From JAKANT01 sp035502095 (lineage in GTDB: Bacteria > Pseudomonadota > Gammaproteobacteria > Burkholderiales > Burkholderiaceae_F): a stretch of 64,000 nt of DNA. Every line of letters begins with the position of its first letter. Within the stretch, counting starts at the first letter, position 1. The notes beneath the pieces were generated by a model. That model did not search any database. It had not been told where the DNA came from and saw nothing but the letters and a program-made list of their open reading frames with translations. A program made the position numbers and the translations under genes. Positions 46,931 to 56,076 of this stretch are shown here, piece by piece. The stretch spans positions 248,001 through 312,000 of the forward strand of contig DATJUX010000026.1 in NCBI GenBank assembly GCA_035502095.1, in the 5' to 3' direction.

Positions 46931-48121
46931 ATGGTGCTTGCGAGGAGAGGGGCTCGGCTAGGCGCCGCCGCAGCGCTTGCAATCGTCGTCGTCGCGTGCG
47001 GCGGTGGTGGTGGCGGCGGGAGCGGCGGGGTGACGACCGGTCAGGGCATGGGTTCCGTGCGGATTGCCCTGACGGATGCGCCGGCGTGCGGCTTCGACGA
47101 AGTCAATATCACCGTCGACCGCGTGCGCGTGCACGCCAGTTCCACCGCGGACGACAGCTCGAGCGGATGGCACGATCTCGTGCTTGCGCCTGCTCGCAAG
47201 GTCAACCTGCTCGACCTGACGAATGGGGTCCTCGAGGAATTGGGTGAAATGGCGCTGCCCGGCGGCCAGTACACCCAATTGCGGTTGGTGCTGCGGCCCG
47301 ACAGCGGAGGGGTCCTCGCCAATTCCGTCGTGCCGACCGGAGGGACCGAGCAGCCGCTGGACACGCCGAGCGCGACCCAGAGCGGACTGAAACTCATCCA
47401 TTCATTCACCGTGCCGCCCGGCGGGCTGGCCGATGTGGTGCTCGACTTCGATGCATGCAAATCGATCGTTCGGCGCGGCAACGGGTCCTATGGATTGAAA
47501 CCCGTAATCGCGGTCGTGCCGCGCACGGTGGCCGACATCGTCGGCTACGTCGATCCGGCCATTGCCGGGATGCAGATCTCGGCCCAGGTCGGCGGGACGG
47601 TAATGCGTGCCACGGTCCCGGATGCGAGCGGTGCGTTCACGCTTGCATTCCTCGATCCAAGCGTCGCACCGAACGTCGCCGTGGTGTTCGCCGCACCGGG
47701 CTTCGCTTCCGCCGTGGTTTCCGCCGTACCGATCGCTTTGCAGGGCACGACGAGCCTGAGCACTGCCGCGACGCCGATCACGCTTCCCGCTTCAGCGACG
47801 CGAACTGCCAGCGGCCATGCTCTACCCGCCGTGGCCGCCGCGAGCGTGCGCGCGGTGCAAGCCGTCGGCATCGTGCCGGAGGTGGAAATCGCAAGCACCA
47901 ACGCCGACGCCACGGGGGCGTATTCGCTGACGCTTCCGACCGCGCCGGCGCTGCTGGCGCCTTATGCCGTTTCGCTGCCCCTGGTGTTCGCGCCGCAGCC
48001 CGCGAGCGCGGCGAAGTACACGCTCGAGGCGGAAGCGGATGGCTACGTCGCTCAATCCGCCGCAATCGATCTGACGGCGGCGGACGCGGCGGTCGACTTC
48101 ACGTTGCCGCCGGCGCCCTGA
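46931..48121 (+). CDS. DUF4382 domain lipoprotein
   Basis: Predicted surface or periplasmic lipoprotein of 396 residues. The signal ends VVVAC with a glycine run after the lipid cysteine (GGGGGGGSGG). The DUF4382 domain (about 38-205) reads GSVRIALTDAPACGFDEVNI, VNLLDLTNGVLEELG and GGQYTQLRLVL. Two carboxypeptidase-regulatory-like beta domains follow (about 210-300 and 310-396: IVGYVDPAIAGMQISAQVG, EADGYVAQSAAIDL). Function unknown; such proteins are thought to be extracellular binding modules. ATG at 46931 follows GGGTTTGAAA; the longer opening upstream is rejected. Confidence 0.82.
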   Translation: MVLARRGARLGAAAALAIVVVACGGGGGGGSGGVTTGQGMGSVRIALTDAPACGFDEVNITVDRVRVHASSTADDSSSGWHDLVLAPARKVNLLDLTNGVLEELGEMALPGGQYTQLRLVLRPDSGGVLANSVVPTGGTEQPLDTPSATQSGLKLIHSFTVPPGGLADVVLDFDACKSIVRRGNGSYGLKPVIAVVPRTVADIVGYVDPAIAGMQISAQVGGTVMRATVPDASGAFTLAFLDPSVAPNVAVVFAAPGFASAVVSAVPIALQGTTSLSTAATPITLPASATRTASGHALPAVAAASVRAVQAVGIVPEVEIASTNADATGAYSLTLPTAPALLAPYAVSLPLVFAPQPASAAKYTLEAEADGYVAQSAAIDLTAADAAVDFTLPPAP

Positions 48122-48149
48122 CGCCGGACCGGCGTGGACTCGACGGCAT

Positions 48150-49205
48150 TCATGCCGGTGCCGGGTCCGTTGCCTGCGTTGCCTCCGCCGTCGTTCGCTC
48201 CGCGGCGATTGCCTCGGTGACGAGGCGGCGAAACTGCGCCAGCGCCGCGTCCATCGCGAGCGGGACCATGGGTGCCTGCGGGTCGAGCGCGATGTTGCGC
48301 GCCTGTGCGGTGATCATCTCGCGGTCTTCGTGGAACGCCACCACCAGCGCGTCGTAGATGATTTGCGCGATCGACGCATCGCCCTGCGCCACCAGGTGCG
48401 ACTGCTGGAAGAAGTAGTGCGTCGTGCTCTCGGTCTCGGGGGTGAGCGTCTGGCAGCTGTGCAGGCGCACGGCGCGGCTCATGTCGCCGGGCGCATCGCC
48501 GGTCGGCCGGCCTCCCGAGTGCATCAACAACGTGCCCGGGAGCAGGAAGTCGTAGATGAACCAGCGATCGAGGTTGCCGTCGAAGCTGCCCATGCGCCGG
48601 TAGTAGCCGGGCGGCGGCACGTTCGGCACGCGCCGCGTCACGCGGATGCCGTACGGCACCTTCTCGATGGTCGGGCGCGCCTGCGCGATCGCGGTGGAGC
48701 CGCCGAGCGTCTTCTCGTGCACGTAGCTCAGGTGCGAAAAATCGAGCAGGTTGTCGGCGATCAGAAGGTAGTTGGTCCCGTAGTGCAGGTATCCGGGCAG
48801 GTAGTTCCAGTCCTGATGGTCGCAGGAGAAGTTGTCCGGCAATGACTCGGTGCCCGCCAGCGCCGGGTTGCCCATCCACACGAACACCCATTTGTTCTTG
48901 ACCGCCACCGGATAGGTGCGCACCCTCGCCTTGGCCGGTAGCGTGTCCAGGCCCGGCGCTTCGATGCAGGCTCCGCGCGCGTCGAACTTCAAGCCGTGGT
49001 AGCCGCAGCGCACGCATTCGCCCTCCTTGCGTCCCCTGGAAAGCGGCGCGTGCCGGTGACAGCAACGGTCTTCGAGTGCGACGATGGTGCCGTCGGCCCT
49101 GCGAAACAGGAGCACCGGATCGCCGATCACGGTGCGCGTGAACAAGCCGTCGGCCGGCACCTCGTGATCCCAGGCGATGACGTACCAGCAGTTGCGGATG
49201 AACAT
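48150..49205 (-). CDS. Rieske non-heme iron oxygenase, alpha subunit (VanA-like)
   Basis: Terminal oxygenase of 351 residues that hydroxylates or O-demethylates an aromatic or related ring. The Rieske 2Fe-2S site is C48-x-H50 (CCHRHAPLS) and C67-x2-H70 (CGYHGLKF). The mononuclear iron site is DNLLDFSHLSYVHEKTLGG. The fold resembles VanA/phthalate oxygenases that work as homotrimers with a separate reductase. No reductase is directly adjacent; the Rieske-FAD protein 2.7 kb downstream could be a partner but belongs to another type. Substrate unknown. ATG at 49203-49205 begins the conserved MFIRNCWYV. Confidence 0.88.
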   Translation of the reverse strand: MFIRNCWYVIAWDHEVPADGLFTRTVIGDPVLLFRRADGTIVALEDRCCHRHAPLSRGRKEGECVRCGYHGLKFDARGACIEAPGLDTLPAKARVRTYPVAVKNKWVFVWMGNPALAGTESLPDNFSCDHQDWNYLPGYLHYGTNYLLIADNLLDFSHLSYVHEKTLGGSTAIAQARPTIEKVPYGIRVTRRVPNVPPPGYYRRMGSFDGNLDRWFIYDFLLPGTLLMHSGGRPTGDAPGDMSRAVRLHSCQTLTPETESTTHYFFQQSHLVAQGDASIAQIIYDALVVAFHEDREMITAQARNIALDPQAPMVPLAMDAALAQFRRLVTEAIAAERTTAEATQATDPAPA

Positions 49206-49295
49206 CGTGCGCTCCACGGATGATCGCGAGGGCGGATCGGACGGTAGATGAGGAAGGCTGGAACGGCAACCCGTTGCGGCGGAGGAGAGCGCGCG

Positions 49296-50024
49296 ATGAC
49301 CTACGTGCTTTATTACTGGCCCGGCATCCAGGGCCGCGGCGAGTACGTGCGGCTGGCATTGGAGGCGGCAGGCGCGAAGTATGTCGACGTCGCGCTGGTG
49401 CCCGAAGAAGAAGGCGGCGGCGTGCCGGCCATGGCGCGCTATCTCGAAAGCGACGACGTGCAACGACCGCCCTTTGCGCCGCCGTTCCTGAAGGTGGGGC
49501 GCCAGCTCATCGGGCAGACGGCGAACATCCTGCTCTATCTCGGCGGTCGACTGGGCCTCGCGCCGCGCGACGAGGCCGGCAGGCTATGGACGCACCAGTT
49601 GCAGCTCACGATCGCGGACTTCATCGTCGAGATCCACGACACCCATCATCCGATCGGAAGCGGCCTCTACTACAGCGAGCAGAAGCGCGAGGCGCGGCGC
49701 CGGGCGCGCGACTTCCTCGCGGCGCGGCTGCCGAAATTCCTCGGCTATTTCGAACGCGTGCTGGAACGCAATCCGGCGGGCGGCCCGTGGCTGGTGGGCA
49801 CGCAGCTCACTTACGCCGATCTTTCGCTGGCGCAGGTCGTGGCCGGACTCCGGTACGCGTTTCCGGTCGCAAGCCGGTCTGCCCTGCGCGCGCATCCCCG
49901 CCTGCGGGCGTTGCACGACGCCGTCTTCGCGCGGCCGCGCATCAAGCGCTACATGGCTTCGAAGCGCCGCCTGCCCTTCAATAACCACGATCTGTTTCGC
50001 CGCTATCGCGAACTGGATGCGTAG
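49296..50024 (+). CDS. Glutathione S-transferase family protein
   Basis: GST-fold protein of 242 residues. N-terminal thioredoxin-like domain: YVLYYWPGIQGRGEYVRLAL, with an atypical long beta-alpha loop VPEEEGGGVPAM, and GSH-contact region QTANILLYLGGRLGLAP. The C-terminal helical domain carries LVGTQLTYADLSLAQVV, the N-capping box. Tyr in YYWPG may be catalytic. GGAGGAGA lies nine bases before the ATG at 49296; the 16-residue longer frame is rejected. Its final 47 bases overlap the convergent rhomboid gene. Divergent from the Rieske oxygenase. Confidence 0.85.
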   Translation: MTYVLYYWPGIQGRGEYVRLALEAAGAKYVDVALVPEEEGGGVPAMARYLESDDVQRPPFAPPFLKVGRQLIGQTANILLYLGGRLGLAPRDEAGRLWTHQLQLTIADFIVEIHDTHHPIGSGLYYSEQKREARRRARDFLAARLPKFLGYFERVLERNPAGGPWLVGTQLTYADLSLAQVVAGLRYAFPVASRSALRAHPRLRALHDAVFARPRIKRYMASKRRLPFNNHDLFRRYRELDA

Positions 50025-50688
50025 GCGTGCTGTCGTCGTCTGCGGCGGGCGGGAGTGGTTGTTCATCCTCCCACGCATAGCGTTTCGGCGGCAGGACGTC
50101 GAAGCGCCGCAGCGCCAGCGCCAGCAGCGCGCCGATGATGGCCGCCGCGAGATGGGTTTCCCAGGAGATCTCCGGCGGCAGCGGAAGAAATCCCAGCGTC
50201 AGCGAGCCGTACATGAAGGCCACGATGAGCGAGGCCGCGATCGCGCGCCGATCCCTCCGCAGCAGGCCGGCGAAGAAGATGTAGCTCACCAGTCCATAGA
50301 CCAGTCCGCTGGCACCGAAGTGAACCGCACCGCGACCGAACAGCCACACGGCCACGCCCGGTCCGAGATAAATCACGGGCAAGGCGCGCAGCGCGGAGCT
50401 GGGGTACAGGTAGAGCATTGCCGTTCCGAGCACGAGCACCGGCAGCGTGTTCGCGGCGATATGCGAGAAGCCGCCGTGGACGAGCGGCGCGAGGAAGATG
50501 CCGACCAGCCCCGAGACCTCGCGCGGCCGCACGCCGAACGGATCCGGATCGACGTCGAACGCCAGGTTCAGCAGGTAGACGAGCCAGATCAGGGCGACGA
50601 AGCCGCACGTGAGCCGCACCGCGAGGCGGAAGTGCGCGCGTGCCTGGTCGGAATCGGTGTGAGCGGGATCCGGAACGGGAAAGTGCAT
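49978..50688 (-). CDS. Rhomboid-family intramembrane serine protease
   Basis: Membrane protease of 236 residues cutting other proteins within the bilayer. Six membrane helices are visible. The catalytic dyad is Ser in HFGASGLVYGLVSY (GxSG) and His in WETHLAAAIIGAL; the oxyanion-region HGGFSHIAANTLPVLVLG is conserved. The tail is polar and acidic (EDEQPLPPAADDDST). ATG at 50686-50688 overlaps the epimerase stop by one base (TGATG), so translation is probably coupled. The last 47 coding bases overlap the GST gene. Confidence 0.87.
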   Translation of the reverse strand: MHFPVPDPAHTDSDQARAHFRLAVRLTCGFVALIWLVYLLNLAFDVDPDPFGVRPREVSGLVGIFLAPLVHGGFSHIAANTLPVLVLGTAMLYLYPSSALRALPVIYLGPGVAVWLFGRGAVHFGASGLVYGLVSYIFFAGLLRRDRRAIAASLIVAFMYGSLTLGFLPLPPEISWETHLAAAIIGALLALALRRFDVLPPKRYAWEDEQPLPPAADDDSTPTHPVRDSGETDRGY

Positions 50689-51446
50689 CACGCATTCCAC
50701 GCCGCGATGATCCGATCCTGGCCCACGCGGTAGTCGGTGACCTGCGGCTTCCAGCCCGGCACGTCCGGGGTCGGTGCTTGCGCCGGCATCGCGAGGTCGC
50801 ACTGCTGCATATGTTCCTTGCGCACGATGGCGCGGATGAGCGGCGTTGCCAGACGCGGCACATGCAGCGGCACCCGGCGCCCGAGCTTGCGCGCGAAGTC
50901 GTCCATGAAATGCATGAACGACAGCGGGTGGCCGTCGGTGGCGTAGTACGTCCTGCCGGTGTTGCGGGGTCGGCCTGCCGCGAGCAATGCCGCGACCGCA
51001 TCGGACTCATAGAGGTGAAACTGCGGCGCCGTTCGCGCGCCGGCCCAATACGGGCGGCCGAGGCGGAACGCGGTCCGGTAAGCGCGCAGGTCGCGGCTCG
51101 AAGGACCATAGAGGTAGCCGAGGCGGACGATGCAGGCCGGCAACGGTCCAGCGAGCGCGAGGCGCTCGTACTCGAGGATGGCCTGCGCGAGCGAACGCAG
51201 CGGGTCGCGCGGCGGCTCGACCAGCACGAACGCAAAGCTGGCGTGGACCAGCATGCTTGCTTCGCTGTGCATCGCACGGCGCACACCGGCAAGCGCGGTG
51301 CGCGTGAAATCCTTCCACGCATGACCGTCGTGCAGCAGCGTGTTCGCCTGCTGGCCGGCGACGTTGATGTGGACATCCGCCCGCGTGCGCTGCTGCGCCA
51401 GCAGGTGCCCCAATTCCGAGCGTGCGCCCGTGACGGTCAGCGTCAT
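50688..51446 (-). CDS. NAD-dependent epimerase/dehydratase-like (atypical SDR) protein
   Basis: Extended SDR-type protein of 252 residues. It begins MTLTVTGARSELGHLL, a shortened nucleotide-binding motif (TGARSELG in place of TGxxGxxG), followed by HINVAGQQANTLLHDGH. LVHASFAFVLVEP and CIVRLGYLYGPSSRDL follow the SDR order, but the canonical YxxxK is not clear (EYERLALAGPLPA). Function unknown. ATG overlaps the glutaredoxin-like stop as ATGA and its stop overlaps the rhomboid ATG, so grx-like, epimerase and rhomboid form one operon. Confidence 0.75.
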   Translation of the reverse strand: MTLTVTGARSELGHLLAQQRTRADVHINVAGQQANTLLHDGHAWKDFTRTALAGVRRAMHSEASMLVHASFAFVLVEPPRDPLRSLAQAILEYERLALAGPLPACIVRLGYLYGPSSRDLRAYRTAFRLGRPYWAGARTAPQFHLYESDAVAALLAAGRPRNTGRTYYATDGHPLSFMHFMDDFARKLGRRVPLHVPRLATPLIRAIVRKEHMQQCDLAMPAQAPTPDVPGWKPQVTDYRVGQDRIIAAWNA

Positions 51447-51817
51447 CGGTCGGCGGCGAGCAGGCGCTTCAGTTCGCCGCTGGCAATCAGCTTTTCGAGG
51501 TCGCTTGCCCCGCCGACCAGCGCACCCTTGACGAAGACCATCGGGAAGGTCGGCCAGCCGGTCCACATCTTCAAAACGTTGCGCCGCCGCCAGAGGCTGA
51601 GATAGCTGCCGTACTCGAGGTACTTGTAGGCGACACCCTGTGCGTCGAGCAACCTGCGTGCTTTCTTCGGCGCCGGGTTGATGCCCATGCCCACCACCAC
51701 GACGGCGTTGCTCGCGATGGCGTCCTGGACCTCGCGCAGCAGGTCGGCGTGCCGATTTTCGATGAACGCCCGGATCGCCGGATGAATATGTACTTCGTCG
51801 AGAATCTGCCGGGCCAA
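51443..51817 (-). CDS. Cysteine-free glutaredoxin-like protein
   Basis: Glutaredoxin-fold protein of 124 residues. The C-terminal part has strong monothiol-glutaredoxin marks: WTGWPTFPMVFVKG and LVGGASDLEKLIASGEL. The active-site loop, normally with PxCxFS, reads GMGINPAPKKARRLL, and the whole protein has no cysteine, so thiol chemistry and normal Fe-S ligation are impossible. An extra IHPAIRAFIENRHADLLREV helix precedes the fold. The start is TTG at 51815-51817, seven bases after GGAG; no ATG is available. It is coupled to the epimerase by ATGA. Confidence 0.8.
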   Translation of the reverse strand: MARQILDEVHIHPAIRAFIENRHADLLREVQDAIASNAVVVVGMGINPAPKKARRLLDAQGVAYKYLEYGSYLSLWRRRNVLKMWTGWPTFPMVFVKGALVGGASDLEKLIASGELKRLLAADR

Positions 51818-51863
51818 GAGCGTCTCCGCCTGAATTCGAAGCGGAGACAGTAATCGAAGCCGG

Positions 51864-53390
51864 CTAGCCCGTCGCGAGTTCCATCGCCGCCTCGGCGCGC
51901 AGGCTGTCGAGGTCGCGGTAGATCGAGGCGATCGCGAGCACGCGCCCCCTGCTTTTGTATCGGACCACGCAATCACGCGCGCCGATGTCACCCTCGACCT
52001 GTATGTCGTCCCAGCCTTCAGCGTGCCCGACATAGTTGATCGGTACGTCGTAGTGCTGGCTCCAGAAGAACGGCACGGCCTCGAACCGCCTGCGCGCACC
52101 GAGCATGTTGAGCGCCGCCGTCTGCCCCTGGCGCTGCGCGACGACCCAGTGCTCGACGCGAATCGCGGCGCCGCTGTGCGGGTCCGGCCAGCGGGCGATG
52201 TCGCCGGCCGCGAAAACCGAGGGCGCGCTGGTTTCGAGGTACTCGTTCACCGACACACCGCGGTCCATCTTCAACCCGGCAGCCTCTGCCACCGCGAGGC
52301 GCGGCCGCACGCCGACACCGGCGACGACCAGGTCGGCGCCCAGCGAACCGCCACTCTTCAGCAGCACGCGACCGGGTTCGATGGCGGTCGCCGTGTCTTC
52401 GAGGTGGAACACCACGCCGTGTTCCTCGTGCAAGGCGCGCACGAAATCGCCCAACTGTGCGCCGAGCACACGTTCCATCGGGCGCTTCTCCGGCGCGACC
52501 ACGTGCGTCTCGATTCCGCGTGCGCGCAGCGAGCCTGCGACTTCGAGACCGATGAAGCTCGCGCCCATCACGACGGCGCGCCGGGCTGCGGTGGCGCGCG
52601 CGATGATCGCGCGGCAGTCGGCCAGCGTGCGCAACGTAAAGACGTGCGGCAGTTCCATTCCCGGGATCGGCAGTCTGATTGCCTCGGCCCCGGTTGCCAG
52701 CAGCAGGCGGTCGTAGGCGAGCTTCGTTCCGTCGGCGAGCGCGACCTCGTGTTGCCGCGGGTCGATACGCGCGACCGCGGTCTTCAGCCGCAGGTCGATG
52801 CCATGCTCGGAATAGAAGCTGTCGCCGCGCAGCGGCACCCAGTCTTCCGGCGCGTTGCCCGCGAGGTAGTCCTTGGAAAGGTTCGGCCGGTCGACGGGCG
52901 CCGCGGCGTCGTCGCTCAGCATCACGATGCCGCCGCGGTAGCGCTGGCGGCGCAGCATCTCCGCGGCCGCGAAGCCGGCCGCGCCACCCCCGACGATGAC
53001 GATCCGTTCCGGCGCCGGAGCGCCGGCAGCGACACGCGGCGTCGCCGCCCGCTCGATCGGTGCGTGCACGAAGACCTTGCCGCTGCTCACCTCCGTCGAC
53101 CAGCAGGCAACCGGGCTCAGTGCCGGCGCATGCAGCGCTTCACCCGTGCGCAGGCTGAAACACGCGTGGTGCCGCGGACAGCGAACGGTGTCGCCGACCA
53201 CCAGGCCTTCGGCGAGCGGACCGCTGTAGTGCGTGCACGTCGCGCCAATGGCGAAGAACTCGCTGCCGCGGCGCGCGAGCAGCACCGCGTCATTGCCGAC
53301 GTGACCCGCGAGCATGCTGCCGTCGGCACACGCGTCGATCGCAACCCCTTCGGTCAGATCCGGTCCGCTTGGACCCGCTTCGCCGCCCAT
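51864..53390 (-). CDS. Rieske-domain FAD-dependent NAD(P)H:acceptor oxidoreductase
   Basis: Reductase of 508 residues. An N-terminal Rieske domain (about 12-110) has CTHYSGPL and CPRHHACFSL. A pyridine-nucleotide-disulfide reductase core follows: FAD motif ERIVIVGGGAAGFAAAEML near 128, NAD motif AVVMGASFIGLEVAGSL near 270, and FAD motif APSVFAAGDIARWPD near 390. A reductase C-terminal domain (FFWSQHYDVPINYVG) is typical of ferredoxin reductases and AIFM3-like proteins. It probably passes electrons from NAD(P)H to a partner ferredoxin or oxygenase. GGAG lies six bases before the ATG. It precedes the glutaredoxin-like gene by 46 bases. Confidence 0.86.
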   Translation of the reverse strand: MGGEAGPSGPDLTEGVAIDACADGSMLAGHVGNDAVLLARRGSEFFAIGATCTHYSGPLAEGLVVGDTVRCPRHHACFSLRTGEALHAPALSPVACWSTEVSSGKVFVHAPIERAATPRVAAGAPAPERIVIVGGGAAGFAAAEMLRRQRYRGGIVMLSDDAAAPVDRPNLSKDYLAGNAPEDWVPLRGDSFYSEHGIDLRLKTAVARIDPRQHEVALADGTKLAYDRLLLATGAEAIRLPIPGMELPHVFTLRTLADCRAIIARATAARRAVVMGASFIGLEVAGSLRARGIETHVVAPEKRPMERVLGAQLGDFVRALHEEHGVVFHLEDTATAIEPGRVLLKSGGSLGADLVVAGVGVRPRLAVAEAAGLKMDRGVSVNEYLETSAPSVFAAGDIARWPDPHSGAAIRVEHWVVAQRQGQTAALNMLGARRRFEAVPFFWSQHYDVPINYVGHAEGWDDIQVEGDIGARDCVVRYKSRGRVLAIASIYRDLDSLRAEAAMELATG

Positions 53391-53572
53391 GGTGGTCTCC
53401 GTTGCACTCGCTTCACCCCGCTCCGACCCGCGACCGGCACGGCGACGCCGCGCCGAAGCGCGATCCTGCTCATGTTCTCATCATGCTCTGGGCCTGCGGC
53501 GCAAACACGCGCTGTGCCCGTGGACATGCAAGCGCGAACGGCCGGCCGCCGCGACGCGCTCCGCGGCGACGT

Positions 53573-54961
53573 CTACAGCGACTGCAGGAACGTCAGAAGG
53601 TCGCTCTGCTCCTGGTCGCCGAGCCTGTCGAACCGGCGTCGCGCATCGGTGGCTTCGCCGCCATGGCGACCGATGGCGTCACGCACCGTCACCGACAGGC
53701 CGTCGTGCATCAGGCGACTGCGCATGCGCAAGCCCCAGAGCGGCGCGGTGCGGATGCGGTCGACCGTGGGCGACATCTTGTCCTGCATGTAGGCGAACCG
53801 CCTGCCGTGATGTTCGAGGATCGAAATCTCGATGCCGTCCCCGGTGCCGACGTTGTGCAGCAGGAAATCGCCGAACGGATGGAACAGGCGGTTGGCCAGC
53901 GCCGCCGGGACCGAGAACGTGCCGCCGTTTATCTTCGTGCCCTCCGCCGCCGTGACCAGCGTGCGCACGTGGCAGGTCGCACAACCCGCGCGATCGAACA
54001 CCTCCGAGCCTCTGCGTGCTCCTTCGGTCGCGGCGAGCGTGGTGTCCCTCGGGGGTGCCTTGGTGGCGCGCACGAAGCGCGCAAAGCGGTCGATGTCCGC
54101 GACCGGCTGTTCGACCGCGGCGGCGGTCGCGGGCGCGCGTGCCGCACGCGCCTGCTGGCGCGCGGCAGGCGACGGTTGCGCGGCCGGATTGTCTTCCGGG
54201 TCCGGGACCGTGTCGCAAATCTTCGTCACTTCGTCCGGTTGCAGCCGGCTCGTGATTCCCATCTCGTTCAGGTAGGCGTCGGCGGCAAACGAGAGCAACG
54301 TCGCCTGCTGGTTCTTCCAGCCGAAGCGGCCGACGCGATACGCATCCGACGCCTCGAGGACAGGCACCTCGACGACCAGGCCGCAGATCTGGCCCTGCGT
54401 CTCCTTGCACTGGCGCGCCGCGAGTCCGCGCAGGAACTCGTCGGCCACCGCTTCGACCAACCCGTCGCCCAGCAGGCTGATCGACAGGCGCTGGGTGCGG
54501 ATCGTCTCCGTGTCCGGGACATGTTCCTGGATTTCCTGATCGGGAAACTGCGCGTTGGGACAGATGGCGCGGTCGTTGATCAGCGTCCGACCCTCGATGA
54601 ACACGGTGCCGCGCGCGATCGGTACCCGCGGTGCCTGGAAGCGGCCCTGTGCGTCGAGATGCCCAGCACGGAACTCCGACACCTGGCTGCCGCCACCCGA
54701 GAGCGGATTTTGATGGCACTCGCGGCAGGACTGCGCGTTGTAGAGAGGACCGAGCCCGTCGGCGATGTTTTCGATGCCGTCGAACTCCTCCTGGTCGGCC
54801 TGGAAGATGTCGGCCGTGACGAACCCGTTCGACTGGCCGTCGAATCCGGTCATCGCTTCGGTGCCGCCGGTTGCAGGAACATCGGGTTCGGTCCCGATGG
54901 GTGGAACGGGGGCCGTCACGCATCCGGCGAGGGCGAACGCAGCGAGTACGGTTCTTTTCAT
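53573..54961 (-). CDS. Di-heme oxidoreductase (DUF1111 / thiol-oxidase-like) lipoprotein
   Basis: Periplasmic-side lipoprotein of 462 residues with two c-type heme sites, CRECH (about residue 85) and CATCH (about 327). The lipobox is ALAGC. It matches the DUF1111 di-heme oxidoreductase family: SNGFVTADIFQADQEEFDG, GLGPLYNAQSCRECHQNP, RLSISLLGDGLVEAVAD, KMSPTVDRIRTAPLWGLR and RLMHDGLSVTVRDAI. An alanine/glutamine-rich insert (about 265-290) separates the halves. Substrate unknown. ATG at 54959-54961 follows GGAGAGGGAA. The longer frame has no signal peptide and is rejected. Confidence 0.84.
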   Translation of the reverse strand: MKRTVLAAFALAGCVTAPVPPIGTEPDVPATGGTEAMTGFDGQSNGFVTADIFQADQEEFDGIENIADGLGPLYNAQSCRECHQNPLSGGGSQVSEFRAGHLDAQGRFQAPRVPIARGTVFIEGRTLINDRAICPNAQFPDQEIQEHVPDTETIRTQRLSISLLGDGLVEAVADEFLRGLAARQCKETQGQICGLVVEVPVLEASDAYRVGRFGWKNQQATLLSFAADAYLNEMGITSRLQPDEVTKICDTVPDPEDNPAAQPSPAARQQARAARAPATAAAVEQPVADIDRFARFVRATKAPPRDTTLAATEGARRGSEVFDRAGCATCHVRTLVTAAEGTKINGGTFSVPAALANRLFHPFGDFLLHNVGTGDGIEISILEHHGRRFAYMQDKMSPTVDRIRTAPLWGLRMRSRLMHDGLSVTVRDAIGRHGGEATDARRRFDRLGDQEQSDLLTFLQSL

Positions 54962-55064
54962 TTCCCTCTCCCGAGAGAAGAAGGACATGGTAGGCCGCGC
55001 GCCGTGGCGCATGACCCGCGCACCATCCCGCAATCAGGCGTCGTGAATCCGCCCGTGCGCGATG

Positions 55065-55829
55065 TCAGGCAGGCGGCTTCGGCGCCAGAACCTCCAGCGC
55101 GATTTCCAGCAGCGTCGCGATCTCGGAGTGATCGTCGAGGAAAAAGTCCGCCCTCGACATCGGGTCGTCGCGGCCGACGCGCACGGTGAGCCAGCTCGGC
55201 TCGGCGCGTGCGAAGACCGCGTCGTCGTTGACGTCGTCGCCGACGAACAGCGCGGCGTCGGCATCACAACGGGCAACCAGGCTCGCGAGCGCGTCAGCCT
55301 TGTCGGGTGCGCCGGCCACGGCGACGTTGGCGACGGACTTGCCGCCGAAGAAGTGCAGTTCCGGGTCGAGGTCGCGCACCAGCGCTTCGATGCACCGCTG
55401 GGCCGCCACGCGGTCGCTCGCGAAGCGGTAATGCAGCGCGATCGAATAACCCTTGTCTTCCACCCCGACGCCCGCGCTCCGGATCGCGTCGGCATGCGCA
55501 TCGAGATGGCGCCGGAACCGTTCGAGGGCGGACGTATCGAAGGCGGGCGATTCGGCGGGATCCTCGGCACCGTGATTGCCGACGATGTACTGCGGCGCGA
55601 AACCCAGGCGCGGTGCGACGTCGCCGACCGAACGGCCGGTGATGATGGCGACCGGTCGCAACGTGGCGAGCCGGCCGAGCCGCTCGGCGACGGCGTCCGA
55701 CACGCGCGCTTCTTCGGGACGCGCCACGAGCGGCGCGATCGTGCCGTCGAAGTCGAACGCCAGCAACGCGCGCCCGCCGAGCGTCGTAACCAGGGCCTCG
55801 CGGCCCGCACGGTGGAACAGGTGCCGCAT
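55065..55829 (-). CDS. otsB: Trehalose-6-phosphate phosphatase OtsB
   Basis: HAD-superfamily phosphatase of 254 residues that releases trehalose from trehalose-6-phosphate. HAD motif I is LLAFDFDGTIAPLV, motif II lies in VAIITGRSVGDV, and motif IV is FVGDDVNDDAVFA. QYIVGNHGAED and KGYSIALHYRF match OtsB. No otsA is near, so the synthase must be elsewhere. ATG at 55827-55829; the longer open frame is unsupported and overlaps non-coding DNA. It ends 103 bases before the di-heme gene. Confidence 0.85.
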   Translation of the reverse strand: MRHLFHRAGREALVTTLGGRALLAFDFDGTIAPLVARPEEARVSDAVAERLGRLATLRPVAIITGRSVGDVAPRLGFAPQYIVGNHGAEDPAESPAFDTSALERFRRHLDAHADAIRSAGVGVEDKGYSIALHYRFASDRVAAQRCIEALVRDLDPELHFFGGKSVANVAVAGAPDKADALASLVARCDADAALFVGDDVNDDAVFARAEPSWLTVRVGRDDPMSRADFFLDDHSEIATLLEIALEVLAPKPPA

Positions 55830-56076
55830 CAGCGTCGTACCAGTCGAGAACGTGGCCAACAAACGGCGGACGATACGCCGGCACGCATCATTGCGGGTAC
55901 ATTCGAGCCAAGGCAGCCAGGCCCCCGTGCGCCGAGCCGGGAGCGACGGGATCCACGAGTGCGAAACGACGACATCGACACGTTGGACGTTCGTCCCGGC
56001 CAGAGTTCCCGGCCGACCGAATGAACCCACGGCGCGTCACGGTGTCGCTGCCCTCTGCTGAGCGGGTGCATACGTC

